Below are positions 1-12,220 of a stretch of DNA of 64,000 nt, in pieces (position 1 is the first letter of the stretch; every line of letters begins with the position of its first letter). Source of the DNA: Thamnaconus septentrionalis (Eukaryota > Chordata > Actinopteri > Tetraodontiformes > Monacanthidae); contig CM020514.1 in the NCBI GenBank assembly GCA_009823395.1, positions 1,418,466-1,482,465 of the forward strand, written 5' to 3'. Made by a program: the position numbers and the translations under genes. The notes beneath the pieces were generated by a model that was given only the letters and a program-made list of their open reading frames with translations, was not told the DNA's origin and ran no database searches.

Positions 1-118
1 AGAGCCAGACAGGAAATAGATCATCACCAGCAGGATCAGAAAGGAAGTAAAACATCTTCAGCAGGTTCGGACAGAAAGTGGAACATCAACAGTAGGACCA
101 GACAGGAAGTAGAACGTG
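1..118. repeat. Imperfect ~33-bp minisatellite in an slc37a1 intron
   Basis: About three and a half degenerate units are visible. Each resembles 'cagacaggaagtagaacatc' followed by a short spacer, at a period of roughly 31-34 bp. The tract lies in the intron before the first slc37a1 exon in the window. No function is evident. Confidence 0.5.
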
Positions 119-211
119 GTCACAAATTAGTAACAATTGGGATTGTTCGGTCAGCTGTGTGTGTGTGTGACTCCCTCTTCTAGCTCTAATCTAGACTTGT
201 CTCTCCTGCAG

Positions 212-871
212 CTCTATGGATTCTCCATGATCAGTGAGTTCGGTCTAGGACCGACCGTTGGTGAGTCTGATTGGTCCAGTCGTCAGGTGACCAGCGGTCA
301 GGTGACCAGCAGTGCTGATGTGTGTGTGTATGTGTGTGTGTTTGTCAGGCATGCTGCTGGTGTGTGGCGGCCTGGTCAACGGACCGTACGCCCTCATCAC
401 CACCGCCGTGTCAGCTGACCTGGTAAGCGGCTCCCTCCCTCCCCCTCCTCTTCGTCTAACTCCCCTCCTCCCCGCCCCTGCCCCGCCGACTCAGCCTCTG
501 ACCTCCCCTTTGACCTCTGACCCCTCCAGGGAACCCACAAGAGTTTGAAGGGCAACGCCAGGGCACTGTCCACTGTCACCGCCATCATCGACGGAACGGG
601 TTCTGTAGGTCAGTGGGGGGAGGGGGGAAGTGGAGCCTTGCTTACTGTTGATCATGTGATAATGATGATGATGTCACAGCTGCAGGTGGCAACAATAATG
701 AATAACCATTTTAAAGGAAGAAAATTAGATTTTGATGTGACTGGCGTGAGTCTTGTTCCAGGTGCGGCACTGGGCCCCCTGCTGGCCGGTGTGTTGTCTG
801 GAGGCGGCTGGAACCAGGTCTTCTACATGCTGATGGCGGCTGACTTCCTAGCTCTGCTGGTCTGTACTTCC

Positions 872-908
<37 letters not shown>

Positions 909-3367
909 CCGCCCCACCACCAGGTGGCGGTGAGGAAGGCAATAGACGACTCGTCACCTGTTGTGCGTGTTTGTTTTTTTCCCCCCTGCAGCTTCTGCTA
1001 CGGCTGGTGGCGAAGGAGCTGTCTTCCAGCCAGAGCCATCCCATCACTGCCGTGCAGTGAGTCTCACACACACACACACGCACACACACTAGCTGTTGGA
1101 AGGTTGAACAGACCTCCCGTTACCTCTGAAGATCAGTCTCTGGTTAAGCAGAGCGAGCGGCAGGTTAATGAGCGACTGGCCGCAGTGCCGTGGACGGCCT
1201 GCAGGGGGCGAGTCAGATTTTTTCTTTTTTTATTATCATTTTATTTTTGTACGGAAGTGCATTGCTGCCACAATAGGAAAAAAAAAAAAACAGGGCTCAG
1301 TATCACTACTAGAGATGCGCCGGTGCGATACTGGAGGAAATTACAGTATCGGATATTGGAACGCACAGAATTAGTTTTCCCATCCGATCCCGCAGCCTTC
1401 TACGACACCTCTGGCCTCACGGCAGGACACAAAGAGAGCCGAGAGCGGCTGCCAGCAGAGCGTACGCGGTGTGGACCTACTTCAGGCTTCACGAAGCAAA
1501 AAGGCCATGGCCAAACTACGGCCCGCGGGCCACATCCGGCCCGCGGCGTGTCTCTGTCCGGCCCGCGTGAAGCCAGTCATAAATCACCCCCCTACTGTTC
1601 CACACAGAAGAACAGGAAAAGTGAGCTGAGCAGATACACCGCCGTGCACTCTGGCTGCTGCTCACCTGATACGTGCAGCAGCCGGATATATTAGGGATGC
1701 ACGATGTGTGTTTTTTCAAGCCGATACCGATAACTTCCTGTTTTTCAAGACAGACGACCGACAACATATTTATGTTTATTAATTTTTAAATTTAGATTCA
1801 CCTGTAGTTTGTGCACACCTGTAAGTAAGAAAAACTGGATTTAACAAATTTTACTTGTAGATTTGTCCTAATCAAATGTCAAGAGATCACTACTATTAAC
1901 AAAACAAAAACCAAGAACAGTTGTTTACAGAAATGTACAGATTTATTTGTTTGTTTGTTTGTTTTTGTTTTTTAAACAAACATATGGTGTGTGCGTAAGA
2001 ATGAGCAATGAATGCAACTGGCTGATGTAAAATAAAAAAAAACAAAGGCCTCAGATTGTCAGGCTTGGTAAGCTCACAGGGCCAACATCATACGTCCACA
2101 AATCAGTAGCGAAGGTTGCGTCCGTCCTCATTTCCATCCATCAGTGAATGCAAGAGCGTGGCCACCGCGTCGTATTTTGCCGGCAAACACACCTCCCAAA
2201 AAATGCTGGCGGCTCGGAAGTACAAACCGGGGCCGAGTGGGTTCCTCGCCGACAAAAACCCTCATCTTCAACGATGGCAAAGGGCCGCCCGTCCACCTCA
2301 AGCCCTCAGGTCGTCTCCGGTGAACTTATTGCATTCATCAAACGCCGCGGCAGCTTCTTCAGCGGCGCAAGCGTCTCCGTAGGCTTTTAAAACGCCTTTG
2401 TGGCGATGCTGATTTTTGAGGTGGCTAAAAAGGTTTGCGGCGAAACCCGACGTTTTTTCCCCCCCCTCGTGAAATATTTGCCGAACATTTGCTGCAAATG
2501 GCAGGCGAAACCTCTTCTTCGGACGCAGCAGAGCAGTCCACCACAATCGGCGGCGTGTTTGTTGTCACACAAGTTTACCTTTTTTTTTTTCCCTAGGAGA
2601 CTTTTGGGAAAACCCCGCCCTGATTATGTCACAGGTAGGACGTCCTTGGAGACAGGGAGCGCTTGATTTGCTCACCCGAACCCAGGGGTGTCAAACTCAA
2701 ACACACAGAGGGCCAAAATGTAAAACTTGGACAAAGCCGAGGGCCGACGTTGATATTTATTGAAAAAAACTTCCTCTAGATTTAGAAGTATTGGAAATCA
2801 AAAAAGGTATCGATCCATTGCCAGCTATATACAGTTTCACAATATTTCTTGAAACTTTGATGTTTTTACGTGATGATTTTAACATAACGTGAAAGTGTCA
2901 TGAAATAGCATTAAACTTTCCCGTTATGATGTGAAACCATTACATTGTTTCGTGAAACAATCACATTATTACGTGATTTTTTTTTTTTTTATGTGATACA
3001 GAGCACCATTTTTTTTTTCTAGTTTGGCAGCAATGCGCTTCCATAGTGTTGAGCCGGCCTTGTTAAAAAAAAAAAAAAAAAAATCACCAGAACTTGACTG
3101 AAGCTGTGAAGTGATTCTAACGCCCTCTACCAGTCCCTACTGGGCCCTGATTGGCCCTAAGAAAACCTTTCTTCAAACCACTGTGTTTGCTTCATGGTCG
3201 AGTTCCAAACACACAAACATGCATTTGTTCTGCTGCTGATTCTGCTGATGGTGAGAAAAGACAGCAGAGCGTCACTCTGCTGTCAGGGGAACGTCTGCTG
3301 ATCTGTCTCCTCCTCCTCCTCTAATTCCGTTACTGTGTCTGTGCTCCGCAGGCTGAAGGAACACTGA
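212..3367 (+). CDS. slc37a1: slc37a1, 3' coding exons of a sugar-phosphate/phosphate exchanger
   Basis: SLC37 proteins are multi-pass transporters of the major facilitator superfamily that exchange glucose-6-phosphate for phosphate across the endoplasmic reticulum membrane. Only the C-terminal part is in the window. The exons are 212-260, 349-422, 530-608, 762-859, 992-1056 and 3352-3367, all bounded by AG/GT and joining in frame to 126 residues plus stop. The hallmark segments are 'NGPYALITTAVSADLGTHKS', 'LSTVTAIIDGTGSVGAALGP' and 'GWNQVFYMLMAADF', covering the last transmembrane helices. I chose the final exon at 3352 because exon 992-1056 ends in a consensus donor (CA|GTGAGT) and the phase fits. 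It gives the ending QLKEH, similar to the FKEQ-type ending I recall for human SLC37A1. If that intron is retained, the TGA overlapping the donor (1058-1060) stops translation four residues earlier. SLC37A1 rather than SLC37A2 is chosen from adjacency to pde9a and the GTGSVG wording. The 5' part of the gene lies outside the window. Confidence 0.9.
872..908. repeat. (TTG)n microsatellite
   Basis: Twelve uninterrupted TTG units lie 12 bp after the donor of slc37a1 exon 762-859. The run is intronic. It creates a false poly-Cys or poly-Gln/Asn reading frame. Confidence 0.9.
1057..3351 (+). other. Last slc37a1 intron, with transposon remnants
   Basis: This is a 2.3-kb intron starting GTGAGT and ending TCCGCAG. 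It holds degenerate hAT-type pieces: 'gatgcgccggtgcgatactg' near 1313 and 'agggatgcacgatg' near 1694 (the CCGATACCGATA repeat family); the CGGCCCGCGGGCC family at about 1505-1575; and a 'CAGGGGTGTCAAACTC' end at about 2691. The remainder, including poly-T and poly-A runs near 2979 and 3065, shows nothing coding. Confidence 0.6.
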
Positions 3368-3509
3368 CGCTCTGTAGCTCAGCGCCACCGTCTGGACCTG
3401 GACTGTAAACACACACACACACACGCACATGGACAAACTGTGTGTGTGAGTATCAGCTGTAGGCCGGATCGTGGTGATGTCGAGCTGAAGAACGTTTTCT
3501 TGCTGTTTT

Positions 3510-3541
<32 letters not shown>

Positions 3542-4448
3542 CCAAAAGCAGCCTTCCGGTGGATCCATGAAGGTTTCAGCCTCTCACCCAATCATAGCCT
3601 TACTTACATTCCTCCGGGGAGCACGACCTTCCGAAACGGTGATCGCCGACAGAGAACTTGACCCCGCCCACGGCTCTTCTCCCCCATCCGTCAAAAACGT
3701 GTCTCCAAGCAGGCAACGCCTGTTGAAAAAAAAAAAAAAGGCAAGGTTAGCCAGGGACTTCCTGCTCGTTGGCTCGTCGCCGCTAAGCTAGCCAGTTAGC
3801 TGCTGAAGGACTGACGAGACGATCGCCTTGGCACAAAGTGGTTAAAAAAAAACAAAAAAAAAACGAATTCAATGCGTGCCTCGTGGAGGAACGTCTTGGC
3901 TAAAAGCTAAAGTAAAAAAGACTACCAAGGAGCTCTAAAGGGCCAGTTCACCCTAAATGTCGGTTTAGTTGATCTTCGGGGATCTTTGGCTGTCCAGGGG
4001 CGGGGAGGGGCTTTCTGGGGCCCCACGACTGACTGACTGACAGACGGAGGCCACGACCACTCACCTCCTCCCGCCATCATCAGCGTCGCTTTGCCTTACT
4101 GAACCAAAGACATGCGCATTGTCATTTAAAACTGACTTGTTTTGACAAAAGTGCCAATTTATTCCACTCGGTTGTGGGTTGTTGTTGTTTTTGTTTTGTT
4201 TTTTTCCTTTTTGTCTAAAAGGCACCAAAGTTTTACTTTTCTAAGATGATGTTTGACGTCTTTCACCTGTGTGGAAGTGGGCGGAGCATGAGTGGAGCCG
4301 CGACGGAGGGTCAGTGGTGAAGGGCCAGAGGTCGTAGCTGGGAATTAACGATTAAGTCAGTGCAATTAAAGGGCCAGTTCAGAGCTATTCAAAGACAGTT
4401 TATTTTATGTACCAGGGACCTTCGTGCTGAGCTGTTCCCTTTTACTGC

Positions 4449-4480
<32 letters not shown>

Positions 4481-4740
4481 GGTGGCAGTGAAAATCATGT
4501 TGTTGAGTGAAGCACAAAAACACATGATGCTGATTGTGGATTTGTTGTCATGTCTCTCTGTTAATTTATTGGCCGTAATCTGTAATCTGTGTACTGTAAT
4601 CTGGGTAGCACAAACAGACAGGCGGAGCACATTTTGTGTACCATGTGCGGTAACCGTGTGTACTTGAAACATTGTGTGCCTTGTTTGTTGTCACGCTGGG
4701 GTTCCGATTTTGTAAAAATTAAAATTATTTAAAAAGAATG
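3368..4740 (+). other. slc37a1: Likely slc37a1 3' UTR
   Basis: The sequence follows the proposed stop and has no splice-supported coding exon. A plausible 3' end is the ATTAAA near 4719, followed by a T/G-rich downstream stretch ('tgtttttgggggtttt', about 4740). An AATAAA near 5093 is an alternative. This is inferred from signals only. Confidence 0.45.
4453..4480. repeat. Poly-T run of 28
   Basis: A 28-bp homopolymer within the proposed slc37a1 3' UTR. It could be a retroposon A-tail in reverse orientation, but no element body was recognised beside it. Confidence 0.85.
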
Positions 4741-5884
4741 TTTTTGGGGGTTTTATGAGGCTTTTACAGTTGACCCTAAAAAAAAAAAAAATCACAGGAT
4801 TTTGGAAGTGAGCTTTGCTGTCTCAGCTCAGGTTTTGTTTGTTTAAATTATTATTATTTGCTTGTTTTCCATTGTTGTCATAAAATGTCAGTCACATTTG
4901 GCGATTTGACTAGCAACAAAATAATGAATTAGAAAGTCAAACATTTAGACCTGTGGAGTTTTATTGTGACCTTTAAAATCTGTGCTTATCACATGTGGGA
5001 AGAGCCAAGTGTGGTTCACCAAAGGTCATGGAGGTCAAATTGAAAGCAAACCTACGGACACATTCTGTTCGACAACAACATACAAAAGCAAAAAATAAAG
5101 AGAAGTCGTCCTGAAAACTGAGGGGCTGAGCTGCTTCCAGTTGAGCCCCCAAAGGATTGTGGGTAAAGTCTTAACTCTTTCTGGGTGGTTGTGTTTTTGA
5201 TGGCTCCTGTCTGCTCGGCATGTTACTGCAGGGCTGAAGAGGCCTCCAGCCTCAGCTGGTGCTGGCAGCCATCAGCTGACACAGCCCACTCACTGACAGC
5301 CACACACGCAAGGAGCCGCCACTTCACAGGATGACACCAAGGTCCAGGCCGAGCCCCCTCAGTCCTCGTTGGCCTCCGCCTTCTTGGCGAGCTCAGAGGG
5401 AGTTGGGGTCTTCGAGAGCCATGGTGTCTCTGCTCATGGTCGTTGAAGAATCGTTTGCTTTTGAAATTGTTGACCACAACTCACTGGCTGACGTCCACGA
5501 AACGCTAACAACACTAACAGCGATCAAAACAATTGGATTACCGCGTGTCAAAATTAGCATGCCAACAATAGTTGCCACAGCGCGCTGATATCTGCTCGTA
5601 CAAGTTAATATTAGCCTGAGAGATAGATAGATAGATAGATAGTTTGTTATCCCCAAGAAAAATTCACGTTACTTGTTACTTCCTGTTCCTGTGCCAAAAA
5701 CTAGCTCTCTTGCCACCGCTAGCTAACATTTATTTTTTCTGCAATGTTTTTGTTGTAATGTTAAATGAGTTGAGTTATTCTTTGACATTAGAGTCAAACC
5801 TAATTTTAGCTACATCAAAGAAATTCTGCGGTTGATTACCGCGTTCCATACTTAAAGCTCAAACAAAACAAAAAAAAGAAAAGA
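4741..5884. other. Intergenic segment between slc37a1 and pde9a
   Basis: AT-rich sequence with a (GATA)n tract near 5622-5641 and no recognised exon. The open frames at 5223-5656 lack any family resemblance and are treated as chance. Confidence 0.6.
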
Positions 5885-6379
5885 AAAATACGTCCTGTGA
5901 CGCCACAGGCTTGTCTGCGATTGGTGGCACGGTCGCACACTCGCACGCGACCGGGGCGTGCGTTTGTGCGCGCGTGTGAGTCGCGTCAGTGTGTCACGGA
6001 CGAAGAGCGCGACTGCGCGCGTGTGCGCTCGCGCGTGTGCGCGCGTGTTCCTTCCCGGCGGGAAGGCAGCGGGCGGGGGGTCGCGCGTGCTCGACCTTTT
6101 ATGAGATGCTGCGGCGCTGTTGCGCGGTGACAGAGCAGCGTGAGGACCGTGGAAGGAGCGGCACGGACGGACGGACGGACGGACGGACAGGTGGGCAGCC
6201 GACTGACAGGTGGGGTCATGTGGCTGCGCCGCTGACGGCAGCAGGAGCCCCAACACCGCCACCGCCACCGCCACCTCCACCTCCACCTCCTCTTCCTCTG
6301 CGGAGCCCCGCAGCCCCACAGCCCCACAGCGGGAGCCCCGCACACAGTCGCGCCGACCGCCGGGGAGCCGAGCCGAGCC
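5885..6379 (+). promoter_or_regulatory. pde9a: CpG-island promoter and 5' UTR of pde9a
   Basis: CpG is dense from about 5890 to 6440 (long cgcgcgtg runs), in contrast to the CpG-poor flanks. The region contains an (ACGG)n tract near 6164-6189 and (CCACCT/CCGCCA)n near 6258-6290, directly upstream of the start codon. It is a typical TATA-less vertebrate promoter. The transcription start cannot be placed from sequence. Confidence 0.7.
6101..6130 (+). promoter_or_regulatory. Possible upstream ORF in the pde9a leader
   Basis: ATG followed by eight codons and TGA. A second mini-ORF lies at 6218-6235 (five codons). Both precede the main start at 6380, which has the better Kozak context (GAGCCATGG). 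They could damp translation if the transcript begins upstream, which is unknown. Confidence 0.3.
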
Positions 6380-6559
6380 ATGGGCTCCGCCTCGTCCTCC
6401 TACCGGGTCATCTACCTGGACGTGGACGGCAGGATTCAGAAGGTAGGAAAGAACCAGCGCAACAGCCTGGACTCATTAAAGCACCAGAGGGAAAGTTCTC
6501 AAGTAACTTATTGAATAATAATAATGATGATAATAATAATAATAATAATGATAATAATG

Positions 6560-6591
<32 letters not shown>

Positions 6592-9500
6592 TAATAATAA
6601 TAATAATAATGATGATAATGATAATAATAATAATGATGATAATGATGATAATAATAATGATAATAATAATAATAATGATGATGATAATAATTGGGTGAAA
6701 TTTCTCCCAATTATTTAGGGTGAAATATCTTTTTAAGAATGTCGCCAAGATGAGTTGAGTTAAGCAGCTTGGGATGAAACTCAAACATGATGCAGGTTCC
6801 CAACTCTTCTTTTTCTTCTTCTTCTTCGAACGTGCCAGACACTCACTCAGTTGTCACTTGACAATAAACACCGCAGGGTGAGAGTTAGATTCACGCTAAT
6901 GTTTCACTAGCGGCAAGAGTTAGTCCCCGCAGTCTGCCTCTCGCCCGCCAGGCTCGCTCGGGGTGTGTGCCGTTTGGCAGCTAAATTTGGCCTTTCCGGG
7001 TTTCCGTAGATGATTGGTTCCTCGGTTCCTCCAGAGAAGGTTCCGCTGGGGCCAGTTGAGTTAGAGCAGTGTTGGGAAAACTTCGAAACATTTGGTGACA
7101 AAACAACGCAAAGGACTCGCTGACAGTCTGAGAGGTCACGACCCCAGAGGACAAAACCATTGCGTGCAGAGTGTTTTTGTGTGTCCTCCCCGGGCCTCTG
7201 TACCCAGCCGTGCGTTAGCGGCAGGACGACGGCAGCCGCTGTGTGACTTGAACGAGAGCCATAAAATCTCATAAAGTTGCGATAAAATTTTCACAAACGG
7301 GAACATTTTGTTAGTGACCACTGTTAGCTGTGTGTGTGTGTGTGTGCGTGCGCGTGCGTGTGTGTGTGTGTGTGTGTGCGCGCAGGTCTGTTTTCCGCTT
7401 GGCTGATTCTCTTCCGAACACGGTGAGGTTGAAGAGTAACCCAGGCTCTGACCGACACACAAACACACACACACAGTACAGTGGATTACTGTTTGTAGGT
7501 CACAGAAACAGAAAGTTGTGGGTCAGGCTGACCCCCCCCCCCTCCCCAGCTGAGGAGCCAATCAGGAACCGCTGCCGCCGCCACCGTGTTTCTTCCAGCT
7601 CGCCGCTTTGCTTTGAGGCTGCTTGATCTGCAGAAGGACGAAGGTCCGGATGTTCCACCAGTTCGGTTGTTTCTTGGTTGGCGTTGTCACGTTCGGTCGG
7701 CTCCAAGTGTCTGCCTGACCTTTGACCCTTGCGGCCAAGGACCCCGGGGGCCGCGGCTCTGTCCCCCCCCCCCCCGTAAAAAAACGGGCCCTGTTAACGA
7801 GCTTCACTCCTTTATTGGCTCATTCACACCAGAGCCCCGCCCCCTCCGTTAGCGCTCCCTCAAGAGTCACACGGCTGCCGCCCCACACCTCCCCAGACTG
7901 ATTGAAGCTCCTCGGCTCCTCCTGTTTTGCATGACAACGCCGGCCGTTGCGCCCGCTGAGGCGTCAGCAGGGGGAGTCGTTGCGGCGGAGTGCAAGGCGA
8001 GCCTTTGTTATGGAGATTCGAAGCTCTCCAGACCCCGCAGTGCAACCCTGATGGCTGACGAGGAACACGCTCGTTTATTCATGCTGTTTATTCGCCTATT
8101 GCCTCCACGGCGCCCCCTTCCCGGGCAAGAAACACGCACCGCCGCCTGCCTCCTTACGATTTTTTTGTGACGAGTTCGTGAAAAAAACAAACAAAAGGTA
8201 AATAAAGGCGAAACTGATGGAAGGCTGTCAGCCTGAACTCTGACTTTTGACCTCTGGCCCTGGCTTCTTGTTGATCATCGATGTGACCGTCGTTATCAAA
8301 GTGGGTCATCTGCTCTGTCTCTCCCTCTATCTCTCTATCTCTCCCTCTCTCTCTCTCTCTCTCTCTGCTCCACCTTGTCTGTGGATCAGAAAGGGCAGAG
8401 CCAGGATGAAGAAAAAAATCCAAACATTCCCTGCTGGCTCCGCCCTCTACCTCTCGCTGAGGATTCATTTCCTGAAATCGCTCTAAACAATCATCCCAGC
8501 TTCTCTCTCCAAACAACGGCAGCACCTGGAATGAGCTGAAAGTAACCACACTAACGCGAGGGCCAACTAGGGATGGGCGATATGGACTAAAAGTTTCATC
8601 ACGATAATTTCTGGCATTTATCGCGATAAATTGATAAAAGTGACGATAAAAAAATAGAACAGAATTCAACTCCGTGTTTTGGGATTTTTTTTTGAAAGCG
8701 CACTCGAGAAAAAAACCAAAACGCTTTTACACGAAGCCTTATTTAAAGAAATGTATACAAAAAAAAAACCCGTTTACACAGATACGCTGGAAACGACTGG
8801 AAGCGATGTAGTACCTATGCCCGGCCTGGTGTGGCGCCGCAAGTTTACACCCTGAAGGCGGGAGGAGAAGAAGAAGAAGAAGAAGAAGAAGAAGAAGAAC
8901 GCCTGAAGCGCGCAGTGTTTACAGAAGCAGTAGCTCGCTAAAAGCAAGCGCCACACAGAACAGAAAGAAAGGTCGCTCGTGAAAAAAGACGGTGTGGATA
9001 AACGACAGAGTTCAACGTCTGCTTCGAGTTCCTTTAGAACACAAAGCCTGAAAAGGTCCATGCTAAAATTGACTCGGGATTCGTGCCCGTAAAAGTTGGC
9101 TAACAGTTTTGCGTTTCCTGCCTCGACATCCCGGTCCGCCGACCCGAAAGAAAAATAAATAAAAAGTAAAACAGGATGTTTGCAAATCGTTTCCGCGGTG
9201 TTTATTTTCACTATGCACACAATCCACAATCCAGCATGATGGATTCTCGAGCACGGTGGGTGCGCTATCAGCCCCACGGCAACTCTATTCGGACGTAAAT
9301 GTACCGCGATCTATCCATATATCATGTTCGACAGCGATGTAGAGGTATGTCCCAATGGAGTTTCCGTATCGGCAGTCACTTCCGCCCGGAACGATTCTGC
9401 ACCCGGACTAATTCTGTACCGACACCGGCTGCCAGCAGCAAGTGCGTAGCGCACGTAACTACGTCACCAACACGAGTTTATCGTGATTACCGCGAGATGA

Positions 9501-10937
9501 CATATTCTTACCGCGGTGAATGTTTTGACGATATATCGCAAACGCCGTTATATCGCCCTAGGCCAAACCCAATCAAGAGTTCGCCATCACAGGTGTGAAG
9601 ACAATCTTTCAGTTCGACTAAAAGTTATTCAAAATTATTCAGCGCAACAGCATAATATGCCAATATCTTTTTAATCTCATAATTCGATCCTTAATAATTC
9701 TACTTAAATTGTATAATTGCAAAAATAAACAATTCAGGGAATTTTCTAGGTTAATTGGTCAGCTTCTGTTGATATCGCCACCTATATTTTTTTTTTAGTT
9801 TGGCAGCGGTGACTGGTTTACCGACTGCACCAGGCTGGCTAGGCTGTGGAGGTAGAGTCGTAATTCGTTGCTCTATCAGGAAGTGTGCAGGGGTCCTAAG
9901 TCCTCTTAAGGCAGGGGTGGGCAATTATTTTATGCTCTGTTGGTGTCTCGTCAAACAGGGCAGGATGTTTATTGAAGGATATTATCATTACTTTATTGGT
10001 TCGTTGTTGTTATTTCATTTTGAAAATGTATTATTAGCCCATGGAAAAGCCCATCGGAAGACTGCAAATAAAAAAAAAACAACAGGATTTTTAATTACGT
10101 TATATTTATTTTTAAAGAGTTTTTTAAATTTAAAATTTGATTTTGCATGTGTACCATATGAAGCTATTTATTGAATAGTGGTAAGCATTGCCTGTTCCAT
10201 ATTCAGATTGAAGCAAAACTTGTTTGGGTCCATTTCAAAAGGTTCACTATTATATCTGGAGGAATATTTTTTTCAATAAATATCATTTGAGAAGAATCAT
10301 TTGAGTTCGACACCCCTGTCTTAAAGCCTCTGAAGTTGTAGCAACCTAGCCACGGCTAGCTTAGCATTTCCTTGATGTACTGTGGCGGGGCAGGAGGGGG
10401 CGTGTTTTTTTTTTGTTGGTGGAAACTGAAGAAAGAAAAAGTGGGAGAGGAGAAACTTTCCTCTCCCCTTTAATCCCAGGCGAACTGCTAGCTGACCCTA
10501 GCTAGCGATGCCAACTGATGCTACCCGATGCTAGCTGGCAATCTTTATGCTGCAGTTTCACACTCTGCCGTGGCTGGTGATCCGTGGCAGAGAAACCGGG
10601 GTTGTGATTAGTAGCTTAAGGCGTTGCACTCTTTAAAACAAAGCAATCACGGTTGCCAATCACAAATTATTGTTATACGTATTGTTGTTGTTGTTGCTGT
10701 GGTCGTGCAGGTGGTGTTCAGTCGGTTCTGCAGCCCATGTGACATCAAGGACCTCTTCTGCACGGCGCTCGGCGCCCCGCGGTATGTTCACACACCACAA
10801 CCAGTGTTGTTTCAGAGGTCATGTGACTCCCTCCGGCGGCCCCTGGCTTTATTGTTATGATGCTATATAATCCATAATGAAACTGCTTCCCGTCCTGTCC
10901 TTTTTTATGAGTGGGAAGTTAAATTGTGTGTGTGTGT

Positions 10938-10971
<34 letters not shown>

Positions 10972-12183
10972 AAACAGCTGCAGGAGGTGAGAACAGGTTT
11001 CTCCCTACGTGTGTAAGATCCGTCCTGCCTGTTGCCGTTAGCATCGTCAGCATTGTTAGCATCATTAGCGGGGTTTTTTGTTGTTGTTGGGTTTTTTTTC
11101 CCCCAGTTGTGAAGGTGCGTTTGTTTTGGTGCTGCAGGAACACCAACCTGTCCCTGCTGGACTCGAGCGGAGCCATGGTGTCCATCGACCCCACTATGCC
11201 CCACAACACTGAGAGGTAAACCCAACAACTTCCTCCACCCCGTGGCCCCTCCTCCCCCCATGGACCCGCCCACTGCCACCGTCCGTCTCCAAGTGCTGAC
11301 TTTGCAGTCTTTTATAGAGACCCCCCCAACCCCTCCAACCGCCCTCCACTTCCTGTTGGCTGAGGTTTTAATCCAGACAGAGAATAATAGAATCAGGACG
11401 GCTCTCGACCAATCAGACGACTGGAACGCCGTATGGAACAGAAAGTCAGGAAGTGTCACATACAGATATTAGTGTTACATAAGACGACAATTATTAACCC
11501 GCAATTAGTGCGTGTGTGTCACATTTGAGATTCTTAATAGAGATCTTCTTGGCTGGTCGTATCTGAGCTGCGGTCAAAGGTCAAGGCTGCTCAGAAATTG
11601 ATTAAGGGGAACAAAGCGCTAATAAAGACATAAATAGAAGATACGTGGCGTCAATAAAGGCTCTGAAGGATCTGATCCTGCTGCGGCACCAGTGGTGGCC
11701 ACCGCGTTTAAAGAGACATTCGGCTATTTTTAGAGCAAAGAAAGTCCAAGTTTTCCTCACAACCCTGAGATAAGTAATGTCCAGTAGGAACACACACACA
11801 CACACACACACACACACTGAGTTTGAGCATTTCTGCTAGCTGCTTCCATAGCCTTTACCTAGCATTAAAGCAGAGGCTAAGGCTGCGCAAACAGCGAGCT
11901 ACTGTAGCTGTGCACAGCCTTAGCCTTTGTTTTAATGCTAAGCTAATAGAGAGCGGAGTCTGTCTGAAGGCTTGACCCTGTGACAGGAAGTGCGGCGGTT
12001 AAAAACAACACACACACGCACGCACACATACACACACACACACACACAGATGCCCGCTGAGTTAGCGTCGCGGTGTGGGTACCTCCTCTGATCTCCAAAC
12101 TAACCATGTGTGTTTTTTGTTTTTGAGGTCACCGTACAGAGTGGTGCCGACGACAGGAGGACAGCTGGCCGGTGAGCGACGAC

Positions 12184-12220
<37 letters not shown>

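Noticed and set aside
1057..1060. TGA at 1058-1060 as the normal slc37a1 stop
   Set aside because: The TGA overlaps a consensus donor and an in-phase last exon exists at 3352. Kept only as an intron-retention alternative.
5852..6591. Long Arg/Ala-rich frames on both strands (up to 200 codons)
   Set aside because: A GC-rich promoter has few stops by chance; frames lack any recognised motif and end in microsatellite.
6408..6784. Ile-, Tyr- or Asn-rich frames of about 60-100 codons
   Set aside because: Direct translation of the (AAT)n microsatellite after pde9a exon 1.
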